Assembly: GCF_905220565.1 (NCBI RefSeq)
Contig: NC_059406.1
Coordinates: 8,938,001-9,002,000 of the forward strand
Origin: Melitaea cinxia
Taxonomy: Eukaryota; Arthropoda; Insecta; Lepidoptera; Nymphalidae
DNA length: 64,000 nucleotides
Direction: 5' to 3'
A model generated the notes under the pieces. The model was not told where the DNA came from. It was given only the letters and a program-made list of their open reading frames with translations, and did not search any database. This document shows, in pieces, positions 11,192 through 21,909 of this stretch. Made by a program: the position numbers and the translations under genes. Within the stretch, counting starts at the first letter, position 1. Each line of letters starts with the position of its first letter.

Positions 11192-11222
11192 TATCAACAC
11201 ACATTGCTAGTCGATGAATCAT
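11184..11222 (-). promoter_or_regulatory. Upstream ORF overlapping LINE ORF1 start
   Basis: An ATG at 11222 opens a 12-codon frame (MIHRLAMCVDNG) that stops at 11186-11184, past the ORF1 ATG at 11191-11189. Scanning ribosomes would meet it first, so ORF1 would need leaky scanning or reinitiation. The frame is seen directly; the effect is inferred. Confidence 0.5.
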
Positions 11223-11273
11223 AAACACGTTTGCACTAAGCGACTAGAAACCGGTTCGAGATCGATCGACGCG

Positions 11274-11309
11274 CACGTCCAACGATAACAAGCGCCCGCG
11301 CGCAACTGG
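11274..11309 (-). promoter_or_regulatory. Internal Pol II promoter: Inr plus DPE
   Basis: The element starts CCAGTT, close to the insect initiator TCAGTY. Taking the A at 11307 as +1, GGACGTG begins exactly at +28 (11280-11274) and matches the downstream promoter element RGWYVT. Drosophila I and jockey-type elements use this TATA-less arrangement, which travels with the RNA. The match is in sequence only. Confidence 0.7.
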
Positions 11310-11322
11310 CTTTCCCGAACTC
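11310..11322. repeat. Right target-site duplication of the I-like LINE
   Basis: CTTTCCCGAACTC, identical to 5664-5676. It marks the 5' boundary of the element. Confidence 0.9.
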
Positions 11323-11729
11323 GTGCGTTCTCTTTCCCAACTGTCAAAATAATGTCTTTTAAAAAGAAAAACCAACCATGAAGTTTTTACTAAAAAAATT
11401 CATATAAGTTTTTATGATTCATGCAAATACGTATATTTCTAAAAAGAAGCTACTAATTTGTTTCAATATCAGATTTAATGATTTGATTAAATGAGTTTGG
11501 TTAGGTTTCATTTCATTTCATCTCATTAAATTTCATTTTCATTTTATATCAATAAAAAACTTCTACCGAAGACTACTGTATGGGCAGTTTCCTTTGCCTA
11601 CCAGAATGGGTGAAGAAAAAAAAAAACTGCTTATATTCTACGGTTGGCGCCATTTTTCAGAAATTTTCTTTTTATTATTTTATTAAATTGCTTCATTTTT
11701 TCGCAACTGTATTAAAAATAGTCGTTCAG
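11323..11729. other. AT-rich flank, nothing recognised
   Basis: Unassigned sequence with a TTTCATTTCATT-type simple repeat near 11507-11545. Confidence 0.4.
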
Positions 11730-11849
11730 TACACGTGTGGAACCGTCATTGCAACTTGTTCCGACTGTCAACCCTCGCCTTCGGTTACGCCTCGGCTCGG
11801 GTCGACATTTGTCGGAACTCTTTGCAATGACAGCCTTTCCACACTTGTA
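11730..11849. mobile_element. Hairpin MITE-like element
   Basis: An imperfect inverted repeat. The left arm (11730-11775: TACACGTGTGGAA, GTCATTGCAA, GTTCCGAC, TGTC) is mirrored by the right arm (11799-11849: GTCGGAAC, TTGCAATGAC, TTCCACAC, TTGTA). A GC-rich centre (CGCCTTCGGTTACGCCTCGG) separates them. The whole of about 120 bp would fold into one hairpin, as palindromic MITEs do. Confidence 0.55.
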
Positions 11850-12629
11850 ATGAAATATACTATTAATACACACATTTACAAATAACTACAAACAGGGATT
11901 AATGAATTTCTTTTTTCTTATTGGTCTTTGAGATGAACGAATACATACTAGTAGGCATATTTGTTTTATTATTATTTTGACGAGATCAAGTAAAGAAAAA
12001 TGTTTCACAAGATAAAGTAGGTATTAAGATAGATCTAAGTGGCGTAGTGACGAGAAATTACTTGAAGGTTACGACGCTTTTTCAGTAGTCATCGTTCCGA
12101 GCAGAACTTCGTAACACTGTCGAAGCTCTTAAGGTCGAACACACATACCATCAAAAATAGTCATGTTGTAATAAATACAATGTAGATAGTCTGATATACA
12201 TTGTATTTATTATTATTTTAAGGTAGCTAAAAATCCGCAAACCTCAGAAGGTGGGTTTTTTCAGATGGGTCTGTCTGTACAAAGATAAAATTTATAGAAA
12301 TATTATTAATGTATGAAAACTCGTAAATTTTTTGTTAGTTTGTATATTATTCTAGTCTTTTTAAACTCTTTTACATATATAATATACTACATGCATATAT
12401 GTGATGAAATAACAAAAAAATAATGTAAAAATAAAACCGAAAAATTCTTAGTGGTCGATTTGAACAAGCAGATTATTTATTATGAAGTGAAATCTTGAAA
12501 TCAATAAAAAGATTTTTTTTGTGTTTTGAGCAAATAGATAGTTGCAAAGATCCAGTAGCTAATTTCCGCAACGTTAAGTCACGCGAAGAAGAGATATCAA
12601 CGATGCCACAAAGACTTTTATTAATGTAA
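11850..12629. other. AT-rich sequence, nothing recognised
   Basis: No supported gene or repeat. Confidence 0.4.
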
Positions 12630-12934
12630 CTAGCTGTACCCGCGACTTCGTCTGCGTGAAATTTAACAAAAAAGTTGTTGTTCAGTTCGCAGGGTTATAA
12701 AATAAATAGATTACTAAAATAAAATTAACCTAAGTTACTCCTTATTACATCACCTATCTGCCAGTGAAACTCCCGTCAAAATCGAGCCGGGACAAACAGA
12801 CAGACAGACAAAAATTGTAATAAATGTTATTTTGGTACGAGTACATGTACCATATGTATACATCCACGTGCATTTAGTAAAAATCGGTTATTTTAATATT
12901 AAAAACAGACACCAGTTTGATTTATTTGTATAGA
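12630..12934 (-). mobile_element. Non-autonomous Helitron, 305 bp
   Basis: Read on the minus strand: starts ATCTATACAAATAAATC (TC at 12934-12933) after an A, and ends CGAAGTCGCGGGTACAGCTAG before a T. The near-terminal CGCGGGTACAGCTAG is the lepidopteran Helitron 3' signature. There is no coding capacity. Confidence 0.75.
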
Positions 12935-14870
12935 TATATAGTAAGATAAAAAATAGAGTCATTAGAAACTAAAATAAGCATTTATCACAGTAGTTAAAAA
13001 ATGACAGTGACCTTTTTTTTAACCTTTATAAATTTTTAACTACGTATTAACAATGTTTGCTTTACAATAATTGGCATTTTTAGCGATTCAATTGAATAAA
13101 ACATCTCTAAAAATGTAATACATACATGTAACAATATTTACAAAAATATCTTATAAAAAAAATTACTGAAAAGAAAAAATGGTATCGGACACAGGAAAAT
13201 TTGTATCTATAAACTAAACACATCTTTCAACTCTTCCTTATTATTACAACATATATATCTCGGTATATCAGTATATAGAACTTAGCTTGTGCGTCAATAA
13301 TAAGCCTTACATTGTTAACCCTCGTCCGTCCTTGAAGGCAAGTGTTCTAACTTTCAGGGTTTTATCGAACTAATCGGTTTTTATGATATATCGGTATTTT
13401 CCGTTTTTTATCAAATTATTTAATTTTCAAATATCAGAGATATTCGATAAAATAATGATAAAAAATGTGTCATATATTTGTGCTAAAACATTAAAAATAG
13501 CGCAAAATCTTAACTAATATACAGTTTTTTACGTGTTACCTCCATTCGAAAAAATTCCTCCGGTCGAATAAGTGTGAAACTGCAGAAAAGAAATAATAGA
13601 AGTGTTATTTCTCGGGCTCTCGAGTCGAATATATTTTGCATAACAAGCTTTACACGTGTCTAGATTCTTGAAGACCAGCAGTGCCTATTTCCGTATCACA
13701 AGGTAAGCTTCGAAAAATGTAGCATGTTCGTATAAAATTTTAAAGTTGTTTTTTCATTTATTTATTAAAAACCATACAATAAAGCAAAAAGAGGCTTATT
13801 TAATATCAAAAGCTTTAATATTTGATATAAACTTTAAAGTATTTGAAACATAACCTACAAAGCTTATACAGCTAAAACTTGTGTAATAGAAGTAAAAACG
13901 TTACCTTGAGACACATATTTTTTAAATATCGTCCGAAGTAATATATAATATATACATTTGCCTTAAACTTCAAATGATGACTTATTTCATTATACGTACT
14001 TAGACCTATATACGTGGGCGATTGACGTGTGATCTAGTGTAATTTGTGTTCTTAGTAATCAGCCTACGTAACTCGAAAAGACATTTTAAACACGATCACT
14101 TACAAACTCAATTTGTTAATTATTATTGAAAATAGATTGCTTAGTTTTGTTGGATAAAAAAAATAAATGTGTTTATTTAATAAAATGAGAAAATCGAAAT
14201 GTTATAATATGATTACATAAATGGCAAAGGCTGACGTTAGGTAACGAACGTGTGTACGTAAAAGGACAATTGGACAGTGTCCCAGAAACGTTGCCAAACT
14301 TTATATTTTCATTATATTTCAAATATAACTATTTGAAGATAATGTAAAATTATGATAAAAATATTTTTAATAACCGCTTTCCTATATGTAGTGCATTAAG
14401 TAAACAACAAATAAATTATTCAGTTTTAAATGCAATATGCAATTTTATTGTAATTATGTATATTATTAATAAATTCTCAGAAAAAGTATAAATTAAAGTA
14501 GAACCTTTTTTAAAAACAAAATTTTATTTTAATTGCTCTAAAAAAATAAACTTTTCCTTGAAAACTTTTATTATCAACACGTTACACAATTAATACGACA
14601 TAAAACCTTATCGCGAGATAAGGTATTCGCAATAACTTAATTTGAAAATATTAAAATTAAAATCAATTAGATCAAGTTATTTAATTTACTTGTTTATCTA
14701 TATTAACGTTGTATGTTTATAGTAAATGGTTTTAAGAAAAAGTTTATTTTATTCTTTTTAAGGCATTTAAAATAAAAAGCTGTTTCTTTAAAAAAATTTT
14801 TACTTTAAATTATTTTTTTTGTTTATCGCTGTGACTTTTGACGCTGGACAGATTTCTCAATCTGGTACTC
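12935..14870. other. AT-rich sequence, nothing recognised
   Basis: No supported gene or named repeat in about 1.9 kb. Scattered homopolymers only. Confidence 0.4.
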
Positions 14871-15225
14871 TCAGCAAGTCCTTTTAGTTGATACCCAGAT
14901 TGTAGAAAAGCATAAAAAACTCCGTCCGTCGTTCTTACAAGTCCCCCATATTGGATTTAGAGTAACGTCACTTTGTTTTTCAAGTTATTTCAGCAAGCCC
15001 TTTCTTTTGGTATCTACAGTAAAAGATAGCATGAAGAATGGTAGTCCGCCATATTTAGAAATCCGCCATATTGGATTTAGAGTAACGTCACTTCATGTTT
15101 CGAGCTCTTCTCAGCAAGCCCTTTTATTTGGTACAAATATTGTAGGAGTGCATTAAAAACTCCAACGTATTGGGTGTGGACACCATGTTAGATTTAAAAT
15201 GACGTCACATAACTTAACATACATT
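14871..15225 (+). repeat. Three tandem units of about 120 bp
   Basis: The block TCAGCAAG(T/C)CC recurs at about 14871, 14990 and 15111. Each is followed by TTTGGTA/TTGATA, a GTAGAA/GTAGGA block, CCATATTGGATTTAGAGTAACGTCAC and a spacer. The third unit is diverged. A related single unit is seen near 30951-31090 (TTTGATACCCATATTGTAG, CGCCATGTTTGATTTTTTTG). Confidence 0.6.
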
Positions 15226-15230
15226 GTTTT

Positions 15231-15440
15231 TTATACCATTTTTATACAATGATAGGCTTGCGTTTGACCACTCTTTCACCTGATGGTAAGTGAAAATGCG
15301 GTCTAAGATGAAGCACAATTACCTAGAAGTAATCTATTCACTCGCGACTTAAAGATCCCCAAGTTATAGTTTTCCGGAAACACTGATGGTAGTAGAGTTT
15401 CATTCTTTGGCCGTACGCATTAAAAATGTACTAGTGTACA
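15231..15440 (+). repeat. Decayed dispersed repeat with CACCTGATGGTAAGTG
   Basis: Contains GGCTTGCGTTTGACCAC, CACCTGATGGTAAGTG, CCTAGAAGTAATCTATTCACT and CCGTACGCATTAAAAATGT in that order. This arrangement is familiar from widespread lepidopteran repeats, but the class is not certain. Confidence 0.45.
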
Positions 15441-16233
15441 TTCTCATCCAAACTAAATGCATATACACAATTTCAGCTCAATCGGATATAGACATATGCT
15501 TCAAAATTTAGTTGCAAAATTTTTCCTTAACATACATACATACATTGTAATTTAAGTACCAGCTTTTAAAAAAGAGGTTAAATTAGTTTTTTTTTCGGTA
15601 TGAAAATAGAACAAGGTCAAATTTTGCTACTTATATAATATGACTGTATGCCTTATTGTTTCTTATTATGTAACAAAACATCTCATTCAACCTTAATTTA
15701 ATATTAGTCCAACATAAAGTTGTTATAACATAAGAACAATTAAAGCGTCAACGTACAATAGACGAACATGTGTGCAATGACGTAATTATTGTTTTAATGT
15801 ACTCATCTCAAAATAAATTACTATTTATTTTACATAATACCGTTATAAATAAGGCTTTTTTTGTCTAAAGCTAATATTACATTATTAGGAAACTGCCTCT
15901 TGTGTTATAAAAACCTTAAAATATGTTTTTTTTACATTAGCCATGACGCCGGAGTATGTTATAGAAGAACGATATTAAACTTTCGTAACACTTCTGGCTT
16001 AGCTGTTTTCCTTTGACATCAAAACTGCCAGAGGGATCTTGGATTTACCCTGAGGCGTGACAGGATCACATATTCTCTACAAAAATAATATTACATTTTA
16101 TTCTTACAAACCCAAACGAAATTCATGACGCCTACAGACAATATAACTGCATTAATCGACAGCTTAATTACGTGAAGTTGCATACTGTCAGGGGAATTAT
16201 ATCGACTACAGGCGCTCTGGTAGACGCTGGTAC
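15441..16233. other. AT-rich sequence, nothing recognised
   Basis: Includes a (CATA)n patch near 15532. No gene supported. Confidence 0.35.
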
Positions 16234-16248
16234 AGACGCTCTGAAACG
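16234..16248. repeat. Left target-site duplication of the R1-clade LINE
   Basis: AGACGCTCTGAAACG, identical to 17170-17184. Confidence 0.85.
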
Positions 16249-16891
16249 GGAATTGCAGGCGGAGCTCCTCGCCGAAATTTACCACATCGAGGCGGCGAGG
16301 AGATCCCGGGGTAAGCCCTCGACGTTGGAGGAGGTCGCACACATGCGGAGGCAGGCGCAGGACACCCTGTTGCGGCGGTGGACGGAGGACCTGGCCCCGC
16401 CGGTTCCCGGACAAAAGACGGTGGACGCGGTCAGGCCGGTCCTTCGGAAGTGAGTGAGGCAGCGGTTCGAGCCGCTGACCTTCCGTTTAGTGCAAGTATT
16501 TTCCGGACACGGGTGCTTCAGTAAGTACCTGCACCAAATTGCGAGAAGGGAGGCGACTCCAGCTTGCCACGAGTGTGGGGCGCCAGAGGATACGGCACTC
16601 CACACGCTGGAGGTGTGCGCCGCGTGGGACTCGCAGCGGCGTGCGCTTTCGGCGGACCTTGGAAAGGTCCTCTCACTGCCGAGCGTCGTAAAAGCCATGC
16701 TCGACAGTAAGAGATCGTGGCAAGCGGCGGTCTCCTTCTGCGAAAAGATAATGACGCAGAACGAGGTCGCGGAGCGGGCCAGGGAGAATAACGTTTCCGC
16801 TGACCCATTCCGGCGCAGACGTACGGGGCAAGGAGAAGACGATTTGCCCACCTTCTTCCTCTCTCGTAATAGTGGGGTCGCCAGCCGATAG
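16249..16891 (+). pseudogene. R1-clade LINE ORF2 C-terminus (truncated)
   Basis: About 214 codons from the end of the reverse-transcriptase polyprotein. Recognisable blocks are LTFRLVQVFSGHGCFSKYLH and the zinc knuckle CHECGAPEDTALHTLEVC (CX2CX8HX4C) near 16560-16620, both usual for R1-clade ORF2 C-termini. One in-frame TGA at 16451-16453 splits the frame between 'VRPVLRK' and 'VRQRFEPL'. Family members usually have tryptophan near this position, so a TGG-to-TGA nonsense change is likely. The endonuclease and catalytic RT motifs are missing, so the copy is dead regardless. Reading frame upstream of 16249 is host flank and not part of the element. Confidence 0.85.
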
Positions 16892-17169
16892 TCGGGGGAC
16901 TTCGGCCGACCGGACAACACGACCCCACATGTCTAAGGGGTGGCCTTGTTGTGAGCGAGGCCACCTCCACCATTATGCCGGGGCACGGAGGTTTCGTCCG
17001 GGCCTACCGCCGGGTCGAGATGGCGAATGCTAGCGCGATCCCATCTCACACCACCCAGGCGGATGACTGCTCACACGTCGTGATTTTTTAGTCAATAGGA
17101 GTCAGACATAACTCTCTGGCGCCCCCGCGCCGAAGGGTATCCATGATGGATTTTCCCCACGTAAAACAA
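16249..17169 (+). mobile_element. 5'-truncated R1-clade LINE
   Basis: A 921-bp insertion between perfect 15-bp direct repeats. It is GC-rich against AT-rich flanks, starts inside the C-terminal coding region, and ends in a 3'UTR and a short A-rich tail (AAAACAAA). The 5' truncation with an intact 3' end is typical of incomplete target-primed reverse transcription. Confidence 0.85.
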
Positions 17170-17184
17170 AGACGCTCTGAAACG
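17170..17184. repeat. Right target-site duplication of the R1-clade LINE
   Basis: AGACGCTCTGAAACG, identical to 16234-16248, following the A-rich 3' end. Confidence 0.85.
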
Positions 17185-17600
17185 CACCGATAATTGATGC
17201 TACATTATTTGTAAATCGATTTGGGCTTTGTTCACATCAAACGTCACATTTGTAGCGTCTCAACGCGTCCCACGCATATACCAAGATTACCCGTGGATAC
17301 ATCAGTAAATCAGGATAGAATTCAATTACTTTGATTAAGTATCGTTCAAAATTATGTTTAATGCAATTTTATGTTACGCAAGTTTCGTGTGTGTAAGTGA
17401 AACCCACCTAACGGACACTTCAATCACCGGACTCGCGATGACATTAGACGCATTTACTTTATACATTATTAGATGTATATTATATTTAATATATAAATAT
17501 ATATTTGATATATAAATATATATGTAATATGTATGTGTATGTATATTTACGTTTTATGTGTATATATTATATATGTACACCTCCATGCCGTCTAATTCTT
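17185..17600. other. AT-rich sequence with TA-rich tract
   Basis: 17461-17575 is almost entirely TATA/TGTA-type low-complexity sequence. No gene seen. Confidence 0.45.
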
Positions 17601-17604
17601 TAGT

Positions 17605-17757
17605 CATGTCCTTTTCATGCTAGAGGTTGTCTGGAAGAGATCGCTCTTTTAGCGATAAGACCTTATAGATATTTTCTTTTTCGGTGTTTTTTATTTTTTC
17701 CTCTGATAGTTTACAATAAAGAGTATTTTTATTGTATTGTATTGTATTGTATTGTAT
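17605..17757 (+). mobile_element. LINE 3' end with (ATTGT)n tail
   Basis: Carries GGTTGTCTGGAAGAGATCGC and a hairpin ATCGCT-loop-AGCGAT (17640-17656), then CAATAAAGAG and about five ATTGT units (17732-17757). The same hairpin block occurs in the LINE 3'UTRs at 33176-33198, 43400-43420 and 62830-62848. It is therefore a 5'-truncated LINE of that group, with only the 3'UTR kept. Confidence 0.6.
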
Positions 17758-19754
17758 AGAACAAAAAAAAATAATGACAAAAGAAATACAAAATGAAACC
17801 GGACGTACACTATTACAAAGACTGACACTTCGCGACCTTGACATGAAATACGCCAATGTGAATAAAATCCAAAGCTAAGTTAGCTTGTCTGTAAATTCAC
17901 ACGAAAACAAATTTTCGTACCAGATTTATTCTTCAAATTTCGTTACGAAGATAAATAGTAAACAGTGTAACGGACTTCATAAAATACACGATATAATCAT
18001 CACGTGTGTTATTTTATAACTTAACATATGAAAATATACACTATTTCAATAAAAATAAATACATTAATAATTTTAGTAATCACAGTTTTTAACGTAAAAA
18101 TGTTTTTACTGCCTACGAACCTGTTTTTGTAGCAGTTTTGTTTGAGTACAGTAAAAAAATTATATGTGCGTTTTGATAGGTTGTAAATTATTTTAAATTA
18201 AGAAAAAATAAATTGAATTGAAAAAATACCGCATTTGTGTACACTTGACACACCGCATCTGGACACGCACACGCAATTACAACATACTACACAAATTTGA
18301 CGCACACTAAGCACTGCCTACCAGGATAACTTAATAAGTTAAATAATACAGAATAACGGAAGACTTGAATACAAGACTTTTAATTTAAAACTTGAGCAAA
18401 GTAACATTGAGAAAATGAAGTAGCTGTTCTCTTGAAGTCAAATATTTACTTGCCTTACAATTTATAATTGAAGAATAGCTCTGAATTCAGTGAGTATAAA
18501 TAGTTTTTATCTTGTAAATACTATAGCACAAATTGTCCGATCGACAGAAAACCTGAATCTTAACTTTAAACTTTACTTACCTTAAGAACAGCTGAGTTTT
18601 CTAAAGTTTAATTTTAGATTCTTTGAAATTCCTTTTGTGCTTTGTTAAAGTAAAATTTCGAATGATTGGCGGATGAACATGTTTCAGAATTTCTTCCAAA
18701 CTTAATTGCCTTAAGAAGCTTGTTAGAACATTAATTACTCTAAGGAGATTATTAGGACGTAACTAAATATTGAGTAGAGACGATACACTAAAGTACTTTG
18801 AGTAGAATCGGTAAGACTGGAATTAGAATACTTACGCTAGAAAATAAAGAAGAAGATTTTGTCATAGAAAACATTCAGGTGTTACACCAGGAATTGGGGT
18901 TAATACAAAAAGAAAAGGAGGAGTAAAAAATATGGAACACCGCAGTAAGATTTGAGAGATATAAGACTAACTTTGCCGCTGTATTCCATTACTGCAAACA
19001 ATTCCGCTTTATTACAGTGATGTATTTTGTTTATCTCCTACAGAAAGCGTGGCCAGATTTGAATGAGGAATGATCAAGGATTAAGGATCAGACTAAAATA
19101 ATTTAGAGTTGAAACTTCAGCTTGTGTATAAATCTTATTAGAGTTAGAGATACTTTTGTAAGGAGCGTCTATATTGAGACGTTTTGAAACAGAGTATTTC
19201 TGGTGCTCAAAGACAATTTCAGTAATTTCCAACTCCAAAACTTCTAGGAACTACTTCAATCCACAACTACTGCAATCGAAAACTCCGGAAACAAAATAAT
19301 TGTTTTTTTCCAATTTCACAGAATTGTACAGTTGAAATACACACAGTACTCAGTCATTTCATTTTTGGCAGTTGATGTATGCGGCTGAAATGAGTGCAGT
19401 TGAAATATTTTCTGTAATAGTGTGATACAGATGAATATTACAAGTATATATGATATACATAACAATAATAATAGTAATATATATTAATTTTCTTTTTTAG
19501 TTTCGTAAACTAAACCTCGGATCGGTAATTTTGACCGCTTTACAAGAAATAGGTTTACATAAGAACTGTTAGTACTTATAGTGTTAAGGAAGAAGTAACA
19601 TAGTATCTAATAATCAAAAAAAGTAATCAAAATAAGAAAAGTAATATTACTATAGAGATATATATTTCTTTTCTTCGACCTTTACCTTCACTATCATTGC
19701 TGGTTAAGTGGTGTCCGAAATTAGTACACCAAGAATGCTTTTATTTTTATAATT
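17758..19754. other. Unassigned AT-rich sequence
   Basis: About 2 kb without recognised repeats. It may hold old unique sequence. A good plus-strand acceptor-like tract (TTATCTCCTACAG) ends at 19040 but leads into only nine codons (KAWPDLNEE) before a stop, too little to call an exon. Confidence 0.35.
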
Positions 19755-20362
19755 GTGTTTGCTCGCAAACGAAAAAAAAATCGACTTCAATTACATCGAC
19801 AAGTAATACAACGTAGATCGACGAAAAAATAGTCAAGCAACTATGCGTTATCAAAGATTACTCAAAAAGTAGTTATCAGATCTCGATAAAATTTATATGT
19901 GACCACATGATAAACATCAGCTTTCGATTAAATTAAAAATTATCAAAATCGGTACACCCAGTAAAAAGTTATTGAGGATTTTCGAGAGTTTCCCTCGATT
20001 TCTCTAGGATCCCATCATCAGATCCTGGTTTCCTTATCATGGTACTAAACTAGGGATATCCCCTTTCTAACAAAAAAAGAATTATCAAAATCGGTACATC
20101 CAGTAGAAAGTTATGCGGTATACTACAACGTAGGTCGACGAAAAAAGCGTCAAGTAAAAACGCATTATTAGATATAACTCGAAAAGTAGTTGTTAGATCT
20201 CAAATAAATTTAAATGGGACCAATTGGCACACACCACCTTTTGATTAAAACAAAATTTGTCGAAATCGGTCTACCCAGTCAAAAGTTCTGATGTAACATA
20301 CATAAAAAAAAAAAAAAATACAGTCGAATTGAGAACCTCCTCCTTTTTTGGAAGTCGGTTAA
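19755..20362 (-). repeat. AACCGACTTCCAAAAAAGG dispersed repeat, copy 1
   Basis: Read on the minus strand it begins TTTTTAACCGACTTCCAAAA and continues GGAGGAGGTTCTCAATTCGA, an A/T-run, CAGAACTTTTGACTGGGTAG, and several GGGTGTACCGATTTTGAT-type blocks. It ends at TCGTTTGCGAGC. The family is abundant in Lepidoptera; its class is uncertain. Copies also at 52150-52692, 34797-35000 and 38118-38440. Confidence 0.65.
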
Positions 20363-21568
20363 AAAGAGGTCAGACTCCAAATAATGAAAACGAATAATTT
20401 AAGCGGTAATGTGTACTTCTTTGAAATTTTTAAGTCAGATCGTGAATGTTGAGTTAAAGGGCCGAATTGAGAAGTGTACATGAGCCGTAAAAATTTCCAA
20501 TAAATGACGGCAAATCTGTTAAGCCAGCAATTCTAAAAATGTTTATTATATGTACATTAAAATATATAACATAATAGTCATAATAATCACCCTAACGAAT
20601 TAACTGTATGTAAAAAAATAATAAAGTTGCCTGAAATAACTTAAAACCAACCAGCATAATATATATTTTAATTACAATATATACAATTAAGATTTGATAA
20701 ATAAACTAATAAGAATAAAGAAATAAACATGTAGAAATATTCCACATATAAATCTCTAATTCTATACAAATAATCACTTTCCTTTACGAGTATAGGCACA
20801 GTAATACTGGCTAATATAATTAATGACATATACCGCAAAAGTCTAGCCATCCACGGTGTGAAATGTCAGATTACATGCTTGACATATTTGATCACAGCTT
20901 TTTTAACATTATTAAACTACAAGACAATAATTAAAATCAATTATTGAAACAAAATAACACAAAAATTACAAAACACAAATCATTTCCATGGCGAAAGAAA
21001 TGTCATCGTCGATATTCGATAAAAACTATTAACCCTTCAAGTCCAGACTTGATTTACTCAACAGACGACAGGAAATTGTTTGCGATAATTACAATTTAGT
21101 TAACAGCCTTTTTCATTATTCGATTTATGTATACTAGCGATGGGATTTTGAAACGATTTGTATGTAGAGTAAACTTAGCTTTGTCTCTTTTATGCAGTAA
21201 AATTACACAATCAAAAACAGACTGTTAATATTAAAGATATAGATATATATATGTTACAAAAAAAAATCCTTAGCACTATAAGTTAAGGTTAATTTATTAT
21301 TCAAAAATAAGATGTTTTTTCGAGTACAATTAAATTCACAGATCGATAGACGAAAAATATTAAAATTATAATATTCTTAAAAGAAGCAATTTTGCTGATT
21401 GTGCTTATAGCTTCAAGATATGCGAAAAACAAGATTATAATGACTTGATATTTAATCTAGAGTATGTACAACTTTTATAAGTACAGCAACAAGAACAAGC
21501 GGAACTTGTATCGAACACAAGTGACATTTCAATAGCTGATCACCTTCACGGTTATATTGTACTATAGA
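20363..21568. other. AT-rich sequence, nothing certain
   Basis: Contains a 60-codon ATG-initiated minus-strand frame (20668-20850) of hydrophobic residues with no recognised domain, not called as a gene. The stretch 21100-21568 could be the 3'UTR of the candidate exon at 21569-21637; a minus-strand AATAAA (plus TTTATT, near 21296) is about 270 nt beyond its stop. Confidence 0.3.
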
Positions 21569-21637
21569 TCACTGTAAAAACAGAGCATTAATAATGTCAG
21601 CTGCTTCGACGTCCTTTAGAAAGTGAAGGGTGTTTAC
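21569..21637 (-). CDS. Candidate host terminal exon (22 codons plus stop)
   Basis: A minus-strand acceptor tract (T-run, then GTTGCAG) ends at 21638. From 21637 a frame of 22 codons runs to TGA at 21571-21569; it includes NTLHFLKDVEAADIINALF, an amphipathic helical-looking stretch. Codon use is more balanced than in surrounding AT-rich DNA. The protein is not recognised and no upstream exon was found. One caution: the sequence after the AG is itself GTAAAC, so the site could instead be a recursive-splice point with no exon, or chance. Confidence 0.35.
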   Translation of the reverse strand, partial: VNTLHFLKDVEAADIINALFLQ

Positions 21638-21909
21638 CTGCAACAAAAAAAAATCGGTTAACATATAAATTCATTTCATATTTTAAATTAATTATTTCAT
21701 TTTTGTTTGCTTTATAACCATCGTGAAAAACTTTACGATATTGTAATTAAACTCTTTAAATCTTAACGAAACTAAACTATCGTTGTATAACATTCTTGAC
21801 TTACAATTAGAGAAAAACGTAAATATGTGTATATAATTGCTTTATTTATTTTTTGAACGAGAATTTTGCAAGAATTCAATATTTATTAAATACAGATATA
21901 TATACCTTA
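21638..21909. other. AT-rich sequence, nothing recognised
   Basis: Probable intron if the exon at 21569-21637 is real. Confidence 0.3.

Larger units (their letters stand above)
5677..11309 (-). mobile_element. Full-length I-like non-LTR retrotransposon
   Basis: A 5.63-kb LINE on the minus strand. In sense order: 5' end CCAGTTGCGCGCGGGCGCTT with Inr and DPE promoter motifs, a 5'UTR of about 118 nt, ORF1 with CCHC knuckles, ORF2 with APE-type endonuclease, reverse transcriptase, RNase H and a C-terminal CCHC knuckle, a 270-nt 3'UTR, and a 24-nt poly(A) (T24 at 5677-5700). A perfect 13-bp target-site duplication flanks it. Neither ORF contains a stop or frameshift, so this is a young and possibly active copy. 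RNase H together with a zinc-knuckle ORF1 points to the I group rather than Jockey, CR1 or RTE. The exact clade needs a phylogeny. Confidence 0.93.

Noticed and set aside
11191..11200. ORF1 start at the GTG at 11200
   Set aside because: GTG is not a normal eukaryotic start; the ATG at 11191 is the first in frame.
16279..16973. Minus-strand open frames of 85-213 codons over the R1-clade fragment
   Set aside because: Antisense shadows of the GC-rich LINE coding strand.
19041..19070. Possible exon after TTATCTCCTACAG
   Set aside because: Only nine codons before a stop and no partner donor; chance level.
20668..20850. 60-codon minus-strand frame with membrane-like segments
   Set aside because: Ile/Leu/Tyr richness follows from AT content; no domain or exon signals.
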